DNA from: Bacteroidaceae bacterium
Lineage (GTDB): Bacteria > Bacteroidota > Bacteroidia > Bacteroidales > Bacteroidaceae
Assembly (NCBI GenBank): GCA_030843315.1
Contig: JAUUPT010000123.1
Location: forward strand, 1-7,410
Direction: 5' to 3'
Length of the DNA stretch: 7,410 bases
Shown: positions 1 to 7,084 of the stretch, one piece after another
How positions within the stretch are numbered: the stretch's first letter is position 1
Layout of the letters: every line of letters starts with the position of its first letter
Made by a program: the position numbers and the translations under genes
The notes under the pieces: generated by a model
What the model saw: only the letters and a program-made list of their open reading frames with translations
Told to the model about the DNA's origin: nothing
Database searches by the model: none

Positions 1-3000
1 GTGTAGATGGTGATTTTACATTACCGAACGTACCAAGTTCTGCGAAAACTTTGGTAGTTTCATACATTGGTATGAAGACACAAGAAGTGGGCATCAAACC
101 GAATGTAAGGATTGTCATGCAGTCTGATTCTGAGCTACTTGAAGAGGTAATGGTTGTGGCTTACGGTACAGCAAAGAAGTCCTCATTTACTGGATCGGCT
201 TCTACTATTGATAACAAAAAACTGGAGTCTCGTCCTATTACTAATGTATCGAAGGGGCTTGAAGGGCAGGCTACTGGTCTTTTAACTACTTCAGGATCCG
301 GTCAACCGGGTGAATCTGCTTCGGTTGTAATTCGTGGCTATGGTTCTATTAATGCATCACAGAGCCCTCTGTATGTAGTGGATGGTATTCCTTATGATGG
401 TACTTTGTCTTCTATCAACCCTTCTGATATAGAGTCAATGACAGTCCTGAAAGATGCTTCTGCCGGTGCTCTTTATGGTGCTCGTGGCGCTAATGGCGTT
501 GTGATGATTACTACAAAGAAAGGTAAGGAAGGCAAGACTCAGGTAACCTGGCGTTCTACCGTAGGTTGGTCTTCACGTGCACTTAAGGAATATAATATGG
601 TTGGCCAGAAAGATTATGTGCAGTTGACTTATGAAGCTTTGCGTAACGGTTTTGCGTTTAACAACGGATATTCTTGGTCTGAGGCAGAAGCTGCTGCCCG
701 CAATGGCTTGAGCGGTACGCTGGGTGGAGAACAGTATAATCCATTTAAAAACTATACTTGGGGTAATATCATTGATCCGACAACCGGAACGGTACGTACT
801 GACGCTACTTCTGCATGGAATGAAAGATGGATGGACGCACTTCAAAAAGATAACGCTTTCCGTCACGAACATCAGTTGTCATTGACTGGCGGTACTGAGA
901 AGACTAAGTATATGTTCTCTTTGGGGTACCTGAACGAAGACGGTATTTTGGTAACTACAGGATTCGAACGCTACAGTGCACGCGCTAACATAAATTCTGA
1001 AGTGACAGACTGGTTTAGTGCGAATTTGAATACATCATTGACACATTCTGCATCAAACTATAGCCAATATACCGGTAGTTCTCAATCTAATGTGTGGTAT
1101 TCTGCTCAGTTCGTATCTCCGCTTTTCCCAGTATATATAAAGGATGCACAAGGTAATAATGCTTTGGGAGAGAATGGTCGTCCGCAATTAGACTATGGTG
1201 AAGGTGGCCGTCCGGGTAGCTACTCGGATTATAACCCGCTGGGTGGTTTGCTGGATGATAAGTCAAGCGTAAAGAATGATGTTGCCGGTTTGCGTACCGG
1301 ATTGACATTCGGTTCTGATAAGGATGACTTCGGAGTATTCAAAGGACTGAAGTTAGCTATAAACTTCGGTATGGACTACCGTCAGTTGTCACAGATGAAT
1401 TATATGAATATGTATCATGGTAACCAAGCTGCTGCCGGTGGTTTGTTGTCTAAATACAGCACTCGTATGCAGAGTTATACACTCAATCAGTTGCTGATGT
1501 GGAACCGCTCTTTCGGTCTTCATAATTTCGACGTGATGGCTGGTCATGAATTTTATGCTTATCAATATGAATATCTGAAAGCTGCAAAGAGCAACTTGGT
1601 GGATGGTATTCTCGAATTGCGTCCGGGTACAACTCTTAGCGATGCGGACTCTTATACAGATAAATATCGTATCGAATCATGGTTGGGACGTTTCAACTAT
1701 AACTATGATGAGAAATATTATTTCTCAGCTTCTCTCCGTACGGATGGTTCTTCTCGTTTCTATAAGGATAATCGTTGGGGTACATTCTGGTCAGTCGGTG
1801 GAAACTGGCGTATTTCTAAGGAAGCGTTCATGGAAGATGTTAGCTGGGTGAACAACCTTTCTTTCAAAGTCAGCTATGGACAGCAAGGTAATGATGATAT
1901 CCTGAAACTTGTAAATGGAGTATATACTAGTGACTATTATTTGTGGCAAAGTCTCTACGATCTGAGTTGGGCTAACTCTAACCAGATTGGTGGCTTGGTA
2001 TCTACATTGGAGAATAAGAATGTAAGTTGGGAAAAGAGCGGCAACTTCAATATTGGCGTTGAAGCATCTTTCTTCGACAGCCGTTTGAATATTAATGCTG
2101 AATACTATAACAAAAAGACTACTGACATGCTGTTGAATTATCCGATGGCTACTTCAACCGGTTTCAGTGGTTATAATGCCAATGTTGGTGATATGCGTAA
2201 CAGCGGTTTCGAATTTGAAATCAAGGGTACTCCTATCAAGACTAACGACTTTACCTGGAATGTTACCTGGATGGGTTCTACCGTAAAGAACAAAGTATTG
2301 AAGCTGACTGGAGAAACTCCGGAAATAGTCGATGGCATTTATAGTATCAAGGAAGGCTTGCCTATCAATACATTCTATATGGCAAAAGCTGCGGGTGTTG
2401 ATCCTGCAACCGGTGCTCAGCTATATTGGGTATATGATACCGACGATAACGGTAACATGATTAACGAGCGTATCAGCAGTGATTACGAAAAGGCTGCTAC
2501 AAGCAAATACTATTTGGGAAGCCGTATTCCTGATCTTTATGGTAGTATTGGCACTGACTTTTCTTGGAAAGGTATCGATCTCTCTATTTTGACTACCTAT
2601 TCTATTGGTGGTAAAGTGTTCGATGGCTTGTATAGTGCTTCTATGAATAATCTGTATTACAACAATGCATGGAACGAACATGCGCTGCGTCGTTGGCAGA
2701 AGCCGGGTGACATCACTGATGTTCCTCGTATTGAGGTTGCCGGAAAATACACAACGAACGATCGTTTCTTGGTAGATGCATCTTACTTCGCTATTAAGAA
2801 CATCACATTGGGCTACACATTGCCCAAGGCATGGATGAATAGAGCAAAATTGAACTCTGTACGCTTCTTTGGCTCTGTAGATAACTTGGCACTGTTCACT
2901 CACCTGCAAGGTATGAACCCGCAGTATAACTTCAGCGGTGAGACGAGCTATTCTTATTCACCTAATAAGACTTGGTCATTAGGTGTTGAAATTAATTTCT

Positions 3001-3002
3001 AA
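1..3002 (+). CDS. SusC/RagA-family TonB-dependent outer-membrane transporter (5' end missing)
   Basis: This is the TonB-powered beta-barrel that imports a bulky nutrient across the outer membrane together with its SusD partner. The reading frame is open from the first bases, so the gene starts before the window; about 999 codons are visible, and the family is usually somewhat over 1000 residues. Numbering from the codon at 3-5, residues 1-45 are the end of a carboxypeptidase-regulatory-like domain (SYIGMKTQEV). EEVMVVAYGT (about 47-56) is the usual junction into the plug. The plug carries VIRGYGSINASQSPLYVVDG and, at bases 447-524, the SusC/RagA signature with LKDASAGALYGARGANG. The rest is aromatic-rich barrel strands, for example YYFSASLRTDGSSRF, ending in LGVEINF with the terminal Phe typical of outer-membrane barrels. 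The TTG at 51 is only the first start-like codon in the open frame, not a real start. The transported substrate cannot be told from this sequence. Confidence 0.96.
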   Translation, partial: VDGDFTLPNVPSSAKTLVVSYIGMKTQEVGIKPNVRIVMQSDSELLEEVMVVAYGTAKKSSFTGSASTIDNKKLESRPITNVSKGLEGQATGLLTTSGSGQPGESASVVIRGYGSINASQSPLYVVDGIPYDGTLSSINPSDIESMTVLKDASAGALYGARGANGVVMITTKKGKEGKTQVTWRSTVGWSSRALKEYNMVGQKDYVQLTYEALRNGFAFNNGYSWSEAEAAARNGLSGTLGGEQYNPFKNYTWGNIIDPTTGTVRTDATSAWNERWMDALQKDNAFRHEHQLSLTGGTEKTKYMFSLGYLNEDGILVTTGFERYSARANINSEVTDWFSANLNTSLTHSASNYSQYTGSSQSNVWYSAQFVSPLFPVYIKDAQGNNALGENGRPQLDYGEGGRPGSYSDYNPLGGLLDDKSSVKNDVAGLRTGLTFGSDKDDFGVFKGLKLAINFGMDYRQLSQMNYMNMYHGNQAAAGGLLSKYSTRMQSYTLNQLLMWNRSFGLHNFDVMAGHEFYAYQYEYLKAAKSNLVDGILELRPGTTLSDADSYTDKYRIESWLGRFNYNYDEKYYFSASLRTDGSSRFYKDNRWGTFWSVGGNWRISKEAFMEDVSWVNNLSFKVSYGQQGNDDILKLVNGVYTSDYYLWQSLYDLSWANSNQIGGLVSTLENKNVSWEKSGNFNIGVEASFFDSRLNINAEYYNKKTTDMLLNYPMATSTGFSGYNANVGDMRNSGFEFEIKGTPIKTNDFTWNVTWMGSTVKNKVLKLTGETPEIVDGIYSIKEGLPINTFYMAKAAGVDPATGAQLYWVYDTDDNGNMINERISSDYEKAATSKYYLGSRIPDLYGSIGTDFSWKGIDLSILTTYSIGGKVFDGLYSASMNNLYYNNAWNEHALRRWQKPGDITDVPRIEVAGKYTTNDRFLVDASYFAIKNITLGYTLPKAWMNRAKLNSVRFFGSVDNLALFTHLQGMNPQYNFSGETSYSYSPNKTWSLGVEINF

Positions 3003-3026
3003 TATTTACTTAAGATAAAAACAAGT

Positions 3027-4577
3027 ATGAAAAAGATATTCAAATATATTTTCGCCGGTTTTGTGGGTTGTGCCAGTTTGTCGTCTTGCTTGGACGATGC
3101 ACTTCAAACAGCTCCTACCGACTCTATGTCCGGAGACGGTCTGCTGGCAAACGCCAATGCGGCATTGGTTCCCCTGAATGGTATCTATCGTTCTATGTAC
3201 GCTTCTTGGTCTCCTACAGGCAATACTCACCAGAGTTTTGGTATAAGTTCTTATAATTTGATGGCTGATGTAATGGGAGAGGATATGATCATGTCTGATC
3301 CCGGTAGCGGCTGGTTCTGGTATGACTGTCTTTATAGTGTAAAATCTTTCTATTCCAGCGGAGCATGGCGTTCTTATGACTTATGGAATGGTTATTATAC
3401 ATGGGTTTCTAATGCTAACTACATACTTAATGCTGAAGAAACAATGGAAGGCGCAACTGAAGAAGTCAACTATGTAATAGGACAGGCTTATGCTATACGT
3501 GCTTATTCATACTTTATGCTGGCACAAAGCTTTGCGCGCACTTATAAAGGACACGAATCAGAACCATGTTGTCCTATCTATACAGGACCTACGGTAGCTG
3601 GTACGGAAGGTCAGCCACGTGCAACTGTGCAGGCTGTATATGACCAGATTACTTCGGATATCAACAAAGCAGTTGATATGCTGGATGGAATAAAACGGAA
3701 ACATGTAAGCCACATTAATCAGGCGGTTGCTTTGGGACTCAAGGCACGTATCGCTTTGGTTATGGAAGACTGGGCTACTGCCAAAAGCGCAGCAAAAGAG
3801 GCTATTGCGGCCAGTGGTTGTACGGTGTTGCCGGTTTCAAGATTCTCCGGGTTGAATGACTCTTCAGCTGATAATGTGATGTGGGGTGCTGAAATTATTT
3901 CCGACCAATCTACAATGTATGCCAGCTTCTTTACACATATGGATGCTTGCGACGAAAGAGGTGATGGTAAATATGGAGCAGATGCCCGTAAGCAGATTAG
4001 CAAAGAATTATATAGCTTGATAAATCAGGCGGATGATCGCAGAGCTTGGTGGGATCCGAAAAATGCGAATAATAAAAACGGTGGTTATCAGCAAGAGAAA
4101 TTCAAGTTCTCCGACAGACAAACCTGGACTGGTGACTACATTTGGATGCGCGTAGAAGAAATGTATCTGACTGCTGCCGAAGCAGAATGCCGTTTGGGCG
4201 AAACTGCTTCTGCTATTGAAGACTTGAAAGCTGTTATGGATAAGCGTGTAGCCGGATATACCTGCACGAAGACCGGTACAAGCCTGGGTGCTACAAGTAG
4301 CGATTATACAGGCTCACTGCTTGAAGAAATCATCATACAGCGTCGTGTTGAGTTGTGGGGCGAGTTTGGACGTATCTATGATTTGCGCCGTCTGAAACAA
4401 GGCTTCCGCCGTACGGCTGCTATGGGTTGGCCTGCTGCTGCCTTGCTGAATAACCGTCCGACAGACGATTCCGAATGCTATATGTGGGTATTGACTATTC
4501 CGCAGAGCGAATTCGATGGTAATGTGAACATGGATGCAAAAACTGACCAGAATCCGGTGGGCGATTATAAAGAATGA
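3027..4577 (+). CDS. SusD/RagB-family surface lipoprotein (nutrient-binding partner of SusC)
   Basis: A complete 516-residue SusD-like protein, a normal length for the family. It forms the hinged lid over the SusC barrel on the cell surface and binds the incoming ligand. Residues 1-20 are a lipoprotein signal peptide with lipobox LSSC; Cys21 is followed by LDD, an acidic stretch consistent with the Bacteroidetes surface-export signal. Family hallmarks are the helix QAYAIRAYSYFMLAQ (about 153-166), RVEEMYLTAAEAECRLGE (375-391), QRRVELWGEFGRIYDLRR (438-455), and the C-terminal IPQSE then DQNPVGDY (491-514). It starts 24 bases after the susC-like stop, so the two are surely co-transcribed. The leader before the ATG is A/T-rich with no clear Shine-Dalgarno, which is usual in this phylum. 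The cysteine pair in EPCCPIY (181-182) is mildly unusual. Family assignment is firm; the ligand is unknown. Confidence 0.96.
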   Translation: MKKIFKYIFAGFVGCASLSSCLDDALQTAPTDSMSGDGLLANANAALVPLNGIYRSMYASWSPTGNTHQSFGISSYNLMADVMGEDMIMSDPGSGWFWYDCLYSVKSFYSSGAWRSYDLWNGYYTWVSNANYILNAEETMEGATEEVNYVIGQAYAIRAYSYFMLAQSFARTYKGHESEPCCPIYTGPTVAGTEGQPRATVQAVYDQITSDINKAVDMLDGIKRKHVSHINQAVALGLKARIALVMEDWATAKSAAKEAIAASGCTVLPVSRFSGLNDSSADNVMWGAEIISDQSTMYASFFTHMDACDERGDGKYGADARKQISKELYSLINQADDRRAWWDPKNANNKNGGYQQEKFKFSDRQTWTGDYIWMRVEEMYLTAAEAECRLGETASAIEDLKAVMDKRVAGYTCTKTGTSLGATSSDYTGSLLEEIIIQRRVELWGEFGRIYDLRRLKQGFRRTAAMGWPAAALLNNRPTDDSECYMWVLTIPQSEFDGNVNMDAKTDQNPVGDYKE

Positions 4578-4594
4578 TTCATTTTACGAACTTT

Positions 4595-4600
4595 AAAGGA
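4595..4600 (+). promoter_or_regulatory. Ribosome binding site that decides the start of the third lipoprotein gene
   Basis: The purine run AAAGGA ends 9 bases before the ATG at 4610. An in-frame ATG also occurs at 4574, where it would overlap the susD-like stop as ATGA. That start would place 12 residues including His, Thr and Asn ahead of an otherwise standard lipoprotein signal peptide (MKYINKI...). The 4610 start has both the better binding site and the expected signal-peptide shape. Confidence 0.7.
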
Positions 4601-4609
4601 AAAAACATT

Positions 4610-5485
4610 ATGAAATATATCAATAAAATTTCAGTCTTATTGTCTCTTCTGACAGTATTGCTGTTCTCTGCCTGTAGCACAGACCAAGAAGGGCCTCTGT
4701 ATGCTGGAGGAGCGGGACAGGGAGTTACTTTTATTTCCAAATCTTTGAATAGCGTTGTTGTATCGCCGGCAGAGCCGACTTTCACAATAGATTTGCTTCG
4801 TTCAAATACGGCTTCGGCATATAGCGGAGATGTTACTATTTCTGCTTTAATTGATAAAGTACCGTTTGAAGGGTGTACTGTTACCGGCTTTAATTTTGCT
4901 GCCGGTGAAAATAAAACAACTGTAACGGTTGATGTTACTCCTTTGCAGATAGGCAAGGTGATGACCATAACATTGGCATTGTCTATACCGGAGGAAGATA
5001 TTGCTATAAGCGGAACTTCCCAAGCATCTTTTACAACAAGCAAAGACTATAACTGGCAAGAGCTTGGAGAGGGAACGTTCACGGATACCTTCTTCTTCGA
5101 AGGAACTAATAAAGTGACAGTATTCAAGGCAGAAGGATTTGACCGTTATCGTGTAGTTAAACCTTATGATGAATACTATGCTAACGGACTGCCAACTGAT
5201 TTAGTTGGAGACTTCACACTCTCAACAGCCAGAGTTGCTAATCTGGATTTCTGGATCAATGATGGTGCGGTTCTTTATAATAAATTTGCTATTGGTTTGA
5301 ATTATGTAGGTGGCGGTGACATCTTTGCCCTCCATCCTTCCAATTTCGCGGGAATGCCTACTACATTCAATAAGGTAGTTGATGAGAAGACTATTCAATT
5401 AGCTCCTTATTATTATATAGAAGAACTTTCAGGTGGATTTAACGGAGCAACTGAGGATGGAGTTATCACTATTACGTTACCGTAA
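4610..5485 (+). CDS. Uncharacterised two-domain SusC/D-associated lipoprotein
   Basis: A 291-residue lipoprotein, last gene of the susC-susD operon, starting 32 bases after the susD-like stop. The signal peptide is MKYINK plus a Leu/Val-rich core with lipobox FSAC. Cys22 is followed by STDQE, whose acidic residues suggest surface display. Residues about 38-146 look like one beta-sandwich domain: alternating strands, FTIDLLRS (58-65), and FAAGENKTTVTVDV (96-109), resembling Calx-beta-like or Ig-like folds. A second, beta-rich domain runs from about 149 to 291 with W-x-x-LGEGTFTDTFFF (149-163) and YRVVKPYDEYY (180-190), a pattern I associate with hypothetical Bacteroides lipoproteins. No catalytic motif is visible. 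By position it may be an accessory ligand-binding protein like SusE/SusF or a surface glycan-binding protein, but this is inference from context. It ends just before a strong terminator. Confidence 0.85.
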   Translation: MKYINKISVLLSLLTVLLFSACSTDQEGPLYAGGAGQGVTFISKSLNSVVVSPAEPTFTIDLLRSNTASAYSGDVTISALIDKVPFEGCTVTGFNFAAGENKTTVTVDVTPLQIGKVMTITLALSIPEEDIAISGTSQASFTTSKDYNWQELGEGTFTDTFFFEGTNKVTVFKAEGFDRYRVVKPYDEYYANGLPTDLVGDFTLSTARVANLDFWINDGAVLYNKFAIGLNYVGGGDIFALHPSNFAGMPTTFNKVVDEKTIQLAPYYYIEELSGGFNGATEDGVITITLP

Positions 5486-5493
5486 GATGTAGA

Positions 5494-5507
5494 CAAGAAT
5501 ATTCTTG
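5494..5507. repeat. Perfect 14-base palindrome CAAGAATATTCTTG
   Basis: A fully self-complementary 14-mer with no spacer begins 9 bases after the stop codon of the third lipoprotein gene and ends 8 bases before the terminator stem. Having no loop, it would make a poor RNA hairpin, so if functional it is more likely a dyad protein-binding site. It could also be a chance A/T-rich palindrome. Confidence 0.5.
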
Positions 5508-5515
5508 ATTATTAT

Positions 5516-5556
5516 ATTAAAGCCAACTAATTCGTCATGGATTAGTTGGCTTTAAT
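5516..5556 (+). terminator. Strong intrinsic terminator closing the susC-susD-lipoprotein operon
   Basis: A perfect 16-base inverted repeat, with left arm ATTAAAGCCAACTAAT (5516-5531) and right arm 5541-5556, is separated by a 9-base loop (TCGTCATGG). The right arm ends in TTTAAT and runs on into TTTA, giving a U-rich tail. It lies 30 bases after the stop codon at 5483-5485. The A-rich start of the left arm gives a U-rich run on the other strand too, so it may work in both directions. It separates the import operon from hflX. Confidence 0.88.
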
Positions 5557-5613
5557 TTTATCCACTGGTCAAGGTATAAACCTGCCGGGAAAAGAACTTT
5601 TGTTTTTACTTTC

Positions 5614-5635
5614 TGTTTCTGAATAATTAGAAACA
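5614..5635. repeat. Inverted repeat TGTTTCT-8-AGAAACA upstream of hflX
   Basis: Perfect 7-base arms at 5614-5620 and 5629-5635 are separated by GAATAATT. The dyad lies about 87 bases before the hflX start, between the upstream terminator and the candidate promoter. It could be an operator half-site pair or a minor hairpin. I do not recognise it as the site of a named regulator. Confidence 0.4.
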
Positions 5636-5642
5636 ATATCCG

Positions 5643-5664
5643 AAGGATTTCTGCGAAAATCCTT
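5643..5664. repeat. Inverted repeat AAGGATTT-6-AAATCCTT abutting the hflX promoter
   Basis: Perfect 8-base arms at 5643-5650 and 5657-5664 are separated by CTGCGA. The right arm overlaps the first base of the candidate -7 element TATATTTG (5664-5671), and the dyad covers the region where a -33 element would be sought. Something bound here would compete with or assist RNA polymerase. The regulatory role is inference; the repeat itself is plain in the sequence. Confidence 0.5.
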
Positions 5665-5671
5665 ATATTTG
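5664..5671 (+). promoter_or_regulatory. Candidate Bacteroides-type -7 promoter element for hflX
   Basis: TATATTTG matches the Bacteroides -7 consensus TAnnTTTG exactly. It lies about 50 bases before the hflX ATG, giving an expected leader of roughly 40 A/T-rich bases. No clear TTTG -33 element occurs at the usual distance upstream; that stretch is instead occupied by the 5643-5664 inverted repeat. Because the upstream operon is closed by a strong terminator, a promoter is needed in this gap, and this is the best candidate I see. Confidence 0.6.
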
Positions 5672-5721
5672 TCGCCACTAATAGATAAAGTATAATACAT
5701 ATATATAATAAGGTATAGTAA

Positions 5722-6981
5722 ATGAAAGAATTTGTAATTTCCGAAGTGCAGGCAGAAACCGCGGTATTGGTAGGTCTTATCACGAAAACGCAGGATGAGC
5801 GTAAGACGAACGAATACCTGGACGAACTGGCATTCTTGGCTGAGACAGCCGGGGCGGAAGTAGTGAAACGATTTACCCAGAAGCTGGATGCGGCACATTC
5901 CGTGACCTACGTCGGCAAGGGTAAGCTGGAAGAGATAAAAGAATATATCCGCAATGAAGAGGAGGCCGAACGCGAAATCGGTATGGTGATTTTTGATGAT
6001 GAACTCTCTGCCAAGCAGATACGCAATATAGAAGCTGAACTCAAAATCAAGATACTGGACCGTACGTCCCTGATTCTCGACATCTTTGCCATGCGTGCCC
6101 AGACTGCCAATGCCAAGACGCAGGTGGAACTGGCACAGTATAAATACATGCTCCCCCGCCTGCAACGCTTGTGGACCCACTTGGAACGCCAGGGTGGTGG
6201 TTCCGGTGCCGGAGGTGGTAAAGGTTCCGTGGGACTTCGTGGCCCGGGTGAAACGCAGTTGGAAATGGACCGCCGTATCATCCTGAACCGTATGTCTTTG
6301 CTTAAGGAACGCCTTGCCGAGATTGACAAACAGAAGTCCACCCAGCGCAAGAACCGCGGACGCATGATTCGTGTGGCATTGGTGGGATATACCAATGTGG
6401 GCAAATCCACTTTGATGAACTTGCTTGCGAAGAGCGAAGTCTTTGCCGAGAACAAGCTATTTGCTACGTTGGATACAACGGTGCGCAAGGTGATTATCGA
6501 GAACCTGCCGTTTCTGCTTTCCGATACGGTAGGTTTCATACGCAAGTTGCCTACGGACTTGGTAGATTCCTTCAAGTCTACGCTGGACGAGGTGCGCGAA
6601 GCCGATTTGTTGCTGCATATCGTCGACATTTCCCATCCCGATTTTGAAGAACAGATAGAAGTTGTGAACAAGACGTTGGCGGATATCGATGCAGCCGGCA
6701 AGCCGGTGATTCTTGTATTCAATAAGATAGACGCTTACACCTACGTGGAGAAAGCGGCTGACGACCTTACCCCCAGAACAAAGGAAAACTTAACACTCGA
6801 AGAACTGATGAAGACGTGGATGGCGAAGATGGAGGATAACTGCCTCTTTATCTCTGCCCGCGAAAGGATTAATTTAGAGGAACTGAAGAGTGTGGTTTAT
6901 CAACGTGTGAAAGAACTGCACGTACAGAAGTACCCCTATAACGATTTTCTTTATCAGACCTACGACGATAGCGAGGAATAA
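5722..6981 (+). CDS. hflX: HflX ribosome-associated GTPase
   Basis: A complete 419-residue HflX. The family binds the 50S subunit and, in other bacteria, splits stalled or heat-stressed ribosomes using GTP. The N-terminal HflX domain (about 20-105, with VTYVGKGKLEEI and MVIFDDELSAKQ) is followed by a helical linker (WTHLERQ). A glycine-rich hinge ends in GLRGPGETQLEMDRR (171-185). The G domain shows G1 GYTNVGKST (222-230), switch I around ATLDTTVRK, G3 DTVGF (268-272), G4 NKID (334-337) and G5 SAR (378-380), so it should be an active GTPase. Two features seem enlarged compared with my memory of E. coli HflX: extra Gly/Ser residues in the hinge (158-169) and an acidic and helical stretch between G4 and G5 (about 340-372). 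An AAGG at 5710-5713 precedes the ATG by 8 bases. A cytosolic housekeeping or stress protein, not functionally tied to the preceding import operon. Confidence 0.97.
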   Translation: MKEFVISEVQAETAVLVGLITKTQDERKTNEYLDELAFLAETAGAEVVKRFTQKLDAAHSVTYVGKGKLEEIKEYIRNEEEAEREIGMVIFDDELSAKQIRNIEAELKIKILDRTSLILDIFAMRAQTANAKTQVELAQYKYMLPRLQRLWTHLERQGGGSGAGGGKGSVGLRGPGETQLEMDRRIILNRMSLLKERLAEIDKQKSTQRKNRGRMIRVALVGYTNVGKSTLMNLLAKSEVFAENKLFATLDTTVRKVIIENLPFLLSDTVGFIRKLPTDLVDSFKSTLDEVREADLLLHIVDISHPDFEEQIEVVNKTLADIDAAGKPVILVFNKIDAYTYVEKAADDLTPRTKENLTLEELMKTWMAKMEDNCLFISARERINLEELKSVVYQRVKELHVQKYPYNDFLYQTYDDSEE

Positions 6982-6983
6982 CT

Positions 6984-7065
6984 TTCACCACAGATTACAC
7001 AGATTAACACAGATTCTATACTGAAAGAGAAATAATCCGTGTTAATCTGTGTCATCTGTGGTGAA
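6984..7065. repeat. Long inverted repeat built from CACAGATT units between hflX and the next gene
   Basis: Two 32-base arms, 6984-7015 and 7034-7065, are reverse complements with only two mismatches (6996/7053 and 7011/7038), around an 18-base loop. The left arm contains three CACAGATT copies starting at 6989, 6998 and 7008; the right arm carries the complementary units AATCCGTG, AATCTGTG and CATCTGTG. It starts 3 bases after the hflX stop and ends 20 bases before the next ATG. The right arm is followed by AATTAAAAACC, not a T run, so it is not a normal intrinsic terminator. CCACAGATTACACAGATT-type sequences recur, to my knowledge, as dispersed intergenic repeats in many bacterial genomes including Bacteroides. 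I see no transposase and no obvious target-site duplication. Confidence 0.85.
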
Positions 7066-7084
7066 TTAAAAACCGATAAGGATT

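Noticed and set aside
2421..2909. - strand open frame (162 codons) within the SusC-like gene
   Set aside because: Fully inside conserved barrel-coding sequence; composition is typical of a shadow frame.
51..3002. TTG at 51 as the start of the SusC-like gene
   Set aside because: The frame is open and clearly coding before it (DGDFTLPNVPSSAKTL from base 6), and the carboxypeptidase-regulatory-like domain would be cut in half. The gene starts outside the window.
4574..4609. ATG at 4574, overlapping the susD stop, as the start of the third lipoprotein
   Set aside because: It adds 12 polar and mixed residues before a normal signal peptide and lacks a suitable binding site; ATG 4610 has AAAGGA at a good distance.
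5486..5721. A small gene or RNA gene between the lipoprotein and hflX
   Set aside because: No + strand open frame with a start signal and no tRNA-like fold is visible; the gap is explained by the terminator, inverted repeats, promoter and leader.
5569..6180. - strand open frame (203 codons) across the hflX promoter region
   Set aside because: It overlaps the hflX 5' half and its upstream signals, shows no recognisable domain, and has no supporting start signals.
5907..6722. Long - strand open frame (271 codons) opposite hflX
   Set aside because: It lies wholly opposite a strongly conserved GTPase gene, and its protein is rich in Ser/Arg and low in domain-like pattern, as expected of a mirror of codon bias.
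6984..7065. CACAGATT repeats as a CRISPR array
   Set aside because: Units are 8 bases at 9-10-base spacing with no spacers of 30-40 bases and no cas genes; the inverted arrangement does not fit.
6984..7065. The same inverted repeat as an ordinary intrinsic terminator or an insertion sequence
   Set aside because: No T tract follows the stem, and there is no transposase frame or clear target-site duplication at its edges.
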